Assembly (NCBI RefSeq): GCF_010500245.1
Contig: NZ_JAAGOX010000022.1
Location: 186,001 to 250,000 of the forward strand
Length of the DNA: 64,000 bases
Direction of reading: 5' to 3'
DNA from: Ruegeria sp. PrR005
GTDB lineage: Bacteria; Pseudomonadota; Alphaproteobacteria; Rhodobacterales; Rhodobacteraceae
Shown here: positions 62,701-64,000 of the stretch, in pieces
How positions within the stretch are numbered: the first letter of the stretch is position 1
Layout of the letters: each line of letters opens with the position of its first letter
Notes under the pieces: model-generated
Told to the model about the DNA's origin: nothing
The model's database searches: none
Seen by the model: only the letters and a program-made list of their open reading frames with translations
Translations under genes and position numbers: made by a program

Positions 62701-64000
62701 ATGACCGCACCGATGAGCAAACCCGTTCCCACATTTGACCGGATCGCCGATTTTGCGCTGGACCGAGCGCCGGGTGACATACCTGCCAGCACGCTGGAGG
62801 CGGCGGCCCTGATGGCACTGGATACGCTGGGGATCGTTGCCGCCGCAGGCCCGATGGAGGCGGGCGTGATCGCGCGCCAGACGGCGAGCCTGCTCTATGG
62901 CAGCTCCGATCCGGGCCACAGCGCGCGGATGATGTTCGACGGGCGGAGCGTGAGCCTGGCGGGGGCGGCTTTTGCCGCTGCCACACAGACCGACAACCTG
63001 GATGGCCATGACGGGTACAACCCGACCAAGGGGCATATCGGTGTCGTCGTGATTCCGACGCTGGCGGTGCTGGCGCAGCATCTGCCAGAGTTGACCGGGC
63101 CCGAGGCGCTGGCCGCGATCACCGTGGGATACGAGGTTGCCGGGCGCGCGGGGCTCACGCTGCATGCCACGGTCAGCGACTATCACACCTCGGGCGCGTG
63201 GAACTGCCTGGGCGTGGTGGCAATGGCCGCGCGGCTGCGCGGGCAGGGGCGCGAGACGATGCGGCAGGCGCTGGGCATTGCCGAGTATCATGGCCCCCGC
63301 AGCCAGATGATGCGCGAGATCGCAACGCCCACGATGCTGCATGACGGGTCGGGCTGGGGTGCGTTGGTCGGGATGTCGTCGATGATCCTTGCCGAGCACG
63401 GGTTCACCGGCGCACCCGCGATCACCATGGAGGCGCCCGAGGCGGCGCCGTTCTGGGAGGATCTGGGCCGGTTCTGGCAGATGGAGCATCAATATGTGAA
63501 ACCCTATCCGATCTGCCGCTGGGCGCATGCGGCGGTGGACGGGGTGCGCGCGATCATGCTGAAGCATGGTCTGACCCATACGGATATCGCGCGGGTGCAT
63601 GTGAACAGCTTTCATCAGGCGGCGTGCCTATACCAGGGGCTGCCGCCCACCACCGGTATCGCGCAATATGCGCTGCCGTTTCCAGTTGCGGCCTATATCG
63701 CCTATGGCCGGATCGGGGTCGAGCATATCTCGGGTCCCGGCCTGTCGGATCCGCTGGTCGCGGATATCATGACCCGCATCACGGTGGCCGAGACCGAGCG
63801 CCATTCCACGCGGTTCCCGGTGGGGCGCTGGGCCGATGTGGAGATTACCACGACCGATGGGCAGGTGCTGGTGTCGGGCGACATCCATGCGCGGGGTGGA
63901 CCCGAGGCGCCGATGTCCCGTGACGAGGTAGTGGGCAAGTACATGGATTTTGCCGCGCCGGTACTGGGAGAGGAACGCGCGGCGTCGCTGCGCGACGCGA
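62701..64000 (+). CDS. MmgE/PrpD family protein (3' partial)
   Basis: The frame is open from the ATG at 62701 (AAGGAGG ribosome site four bases upstream) to the window end, 433 codons; relatives are about 450 residues, so little is missing. The sequence has the family blocks ALMALDTLGIVAAAG, DNLDGHDGYNPTKGHIGVVVIPTLAV, HTSGAWNCLGV and KPYPICRWAHAAVDG. Known members are 2-methylcitrate dehydratase (PrpD) and cis-aconitate decarboxylase; many others are uncharacterised and act on carboxylic-acid substrates. Presence of the shared promoter element ties it to the aminotransferase and FAD-GcvT genes. Confidence 0.88.
   Translation, partial: MTAPMSKPVPTFDRIADFALDRAPGDIPASTLEAAALMALDTLGIVAAAGPMEAGVIARQTASLLYGSSDPGHSARMMFDGRSVSLAGAAFAAATQTDNLDGHDGYNPTKGHIGVVVIPTLAVLAQHLPELTGPEALAAITVGYEVAGRAGLTLHATVSDYHTSGAWNCLGVVAMAARLRGQGRETMRQALGIAEYHGPRSQMMREIATPTMLHDGSGWGALVGMSSMILAEHGFTGAPAITMEAPEAAPFWEDLGRFWQMEHQYVKPYPICRWAHAAVDGVRAIMLKHGLTHTDIARVHVNSFHQAACLYQGLPPTTGIAQYALPFPVAAYIAYGRIGVEHISGPGLSDPLVADIMTRITVAETERHSTRFPVGRWADVEITTTDGQVLVSGDIHARGGPEAPMSRDEVVGKYMDFAAPVLGEERAASLRDA

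Noticed and set aside
1-64000. CRISPR array, prophage, integrase or transposase
   Set aside because: No regular repeat-spacer pattern and no recombinase, transposase or phage structural motif was seen in any supported frame.

Overview
The window is GC-rich, gene-dense chromosomal DNA, most likely from a marine Rhodobacteraceae (Roseobacter group, Ruegeria-like). The evidence is the gene content (queuosine transporter yhhQ, a DMGDH/sarcosine-dehydrogenase-type FAD-GcvT protein, an imelysin/di-heme operon behind an Iron-Rhodo-box TGA-N9-TCA, P1 peptidase, UMF1 transporter) and a dispersed intergenic repeat I associate with this family. The genus is inference. No rRNA, tRNA, insertion sequence, prophage or CRISPR array was recognised.

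Layout. 1-4.5 kb: end of an envelope operon (DUF4159 protein, then a membrane protein with a DxSxS motif). 4.5-12.5 kb (minus): overlapping periplasm-facing operon of alpha-2-macroglobulin, a glycolipid-binding-family protein and PbpC. 12.6-16.1 kb: hybrid histidine kinase, idi, cytochrome c2-like gene. 16.2-22.5 kb (minus): P1 peptidase/SDR pair, arfB preceded by a structured, terminator-bearing leader or sRNA, yhhQ, and an MFS-MepA-phytase-like overlapping set. 22.6-27.3 kb (plus): YggT, RecQ, YaaA, flavin monooxygenase. 27.3-30.5 kb (minus): glpK, panC, panB. 30.7-38.4 kb (plus): peptide-type ABC importer running without gaps into a GNAT domain, an aldehyde dehydrogenase in the same open frame, and an EamA exporter. 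38.4-42.7 kb (minus): pncA - membrane hybrid kinase - pncB. 42.9-45.6 kb (plus): Hsp70-like protein, tRNA hydroxylase trhO, small K+ channel. 45.7-51.5 kb (minus): five-gene iron-regulated operon (imelysin, porin-like, di-heme DUF1111, second imelysin, DUF1513). 51.6-57.4 kb: accessory-looking stretch with a 109-aa duplicated-module protein, a repeat-bearing noncoding region, a PafA-type phosphatase pseudogene with two in-frame stops, two tandem DUF1254 genes and a divergent AraC regulator. 57.7-64 kb: catabolic cluster of class V aminotransferase, FAD-GcvT oxidoreductase, LysR regulator and MmgE/PrpD protein (cut by the window end).

The most interesting observation is that the three catabolic genes at the right end each carry the same 14-bp element, CCCC[AG][AG][AC]A[TG]TTTTG, with its last base 62-68 bp before the start codon and a TAG trinucleotide 25-26 bp further downstream. 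A weaker inverted copy faces the LysR gene. This suggests one regulon for an uncharacterised N-methyl-amine-type pathway. Other points worth a second look are the arfB leader, the GNAT-aldehyde dehydrogenase readthrough, the kinase between pncA and pncB, the TTGACCG repeats near 52.2 kb, and the doubly nonsense-mutated phosphatase.
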